This document shows positions 26,911-27,500 of a DNA stretch of 27,500 nucleotides, in pieces; within the stretch, counting starts at the first letter, position 1, and the number at the start of each line of letters is the position of its first letter. The stretch is taken from positions 20,001-47,500 of the forward strand of contig CAUYUJ010004770.1 of NCBI GenBank assembly GCA_963575745.1, read 5' to 3'. The position numbers and the translations under genes were made by a program. The notes under the pieces were generated by a model. That model made no database searches and had not been told where the DNA came from. It saw only the letters and a list, made by a program, of their open reading frames with translations. The stretch comes from Prorocentrum cordatum (Eukaryota; Sar; Dinophyceae; Prorocentrales; Prorocentraceae).

Positions 26911-26968
26911 CCCTCCTCCTCCTCCTCCTCCTCCTCCTCCTCCTCCTCCTCCTCCTCCTCCTCCACCT
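26910..26968. repeat. CCT polypyrimidine tract
   Basis: About 17 consecutive CCT units, then CCACCTCCC. After it, 26969-27500 contains scattered CCTCGATCC/CTCGACC motifs (about 27012, 27168, 27345) and no supported gene. Confidence 0.85.
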
Positions 26969-27500
26969 CCCTCGAAAAGCGGCCCAGAGACCTCTACAGG
27001 GGTGCGTTCCGGCCAGAACCTCGAGGCGGATCCAGCAATGGCGACGAGAAGCCCCCCGGAGCACCCTCTTGACCATCGCGCCCCGATCCCCCCCGACCTC
27101 GATTCCAACTCTCGCCGCCGACCCATCTGCACCAGACCCACGACTCCAACTTGCACGATCGCCGAACCTCGATCCTCGGAAAACGATCTGCAGGGGCGGC
27201 CTCCTTCAGTCCGGCCCGCAAGAAACCTCCGTCATTCTTTTTCAGCGCGTTGCAGGCCTGGGGAGGCCGAGATCGAGGACAAATCACACCTTCGGAAATC
27301 CCCCACCACCGATCCTCAAACCTCATCTTCGATTCTCGATCGAACCTCGACCCTCGCTCGACGCGAACCCTGAGATCCGCCGTCGAGAAAAAATCAGAAA
27401 AAGGGCATCGGGACTCACGATCGGAACTATCGGCCCCATCTTTCTGCGTCGTTATTCGACACGGATTGATCTGATACGGCCCTGGGGCCCGAAACGAGGC

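Overview
The window looks like nuclear DNA of a dinoflagellate. The strongest pointer is a relic of the dinoflagellate trans-spliced leader at 6718-6735. Supporting signs are pentatricopeptide repeats with the 'YNAGISACEKG' signature seen in dinoflagellate PPR expansions, an RNase H fragment of a LINE-like retroelement, a GC-rich background, no bacterial operon structure, and an extreme load of simple and tandem repeats. No species can be named from the sequence. Most long open frames here are translations of microsatellites and are not genes.

Layout. 1-3000: AGT microsatellite, GC-rich minisatellites and polypyrimidine tracts. 3197-4684: + strand zinc-finger/RNase H fragment of a retroelement, ending in a hairpin. 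5071-6292: an 11-nt satellite (about 110 copies). 6718-8403: a spliced-leader relic followed by an intronless membrane/PAS-domain gene with a one-base break in a 10-G run, best read as a retroposed gene copy. 8464-9290: a decayed PPR array. 9300-10340: a ~104-nt minisatellite, then a 203-nt hairpin-rich tandem repeat. 10827-12023 (- strand): zinc-ribbon DDE transposase (ISXO2/Merlin-like). 13030-15075 (- strand): a large P-loop ATPase. 15389-17375: a higher-order array in which CAT microsatellites alternate with a ~100-nt inverted-repeat core; another copy of the core sits inverted at 12452-12551. 17490-22620: mostly CTC tracts, interrupted by several short inverted-repeat (MITE-like) elements. 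22810-22978 (- strand): a possible first exon. 23626-24180 (- strand): a basic protein with a BED-like zinc finger. 24305-24902: two adjacent inverted-repeat elements. 25704-25976: a 14-nt minisatellite, also present at 15225-15352 in the opposite orientation. 25980-27500: GC-rich DNA without a supported gene.

The genes do not form a pathway. The window is a sample of accessory dinoflagellate chromatin: mobile-element proteins, a retroposed gene, a dead PPR gene, and at least six distinct families of short inverted-repeat elements. The most interesting parts are the spliced-leader-tagged retrogene, the ordered CAT/inverted-repeat array, the two adjacent TIR elements, and the lineage-type P-loop ATPase. 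Some open frames begin with TTG or GTG instead of ATG; for a eukaryotic gene these are not trusted as starts, and the choice is stated in each entry.
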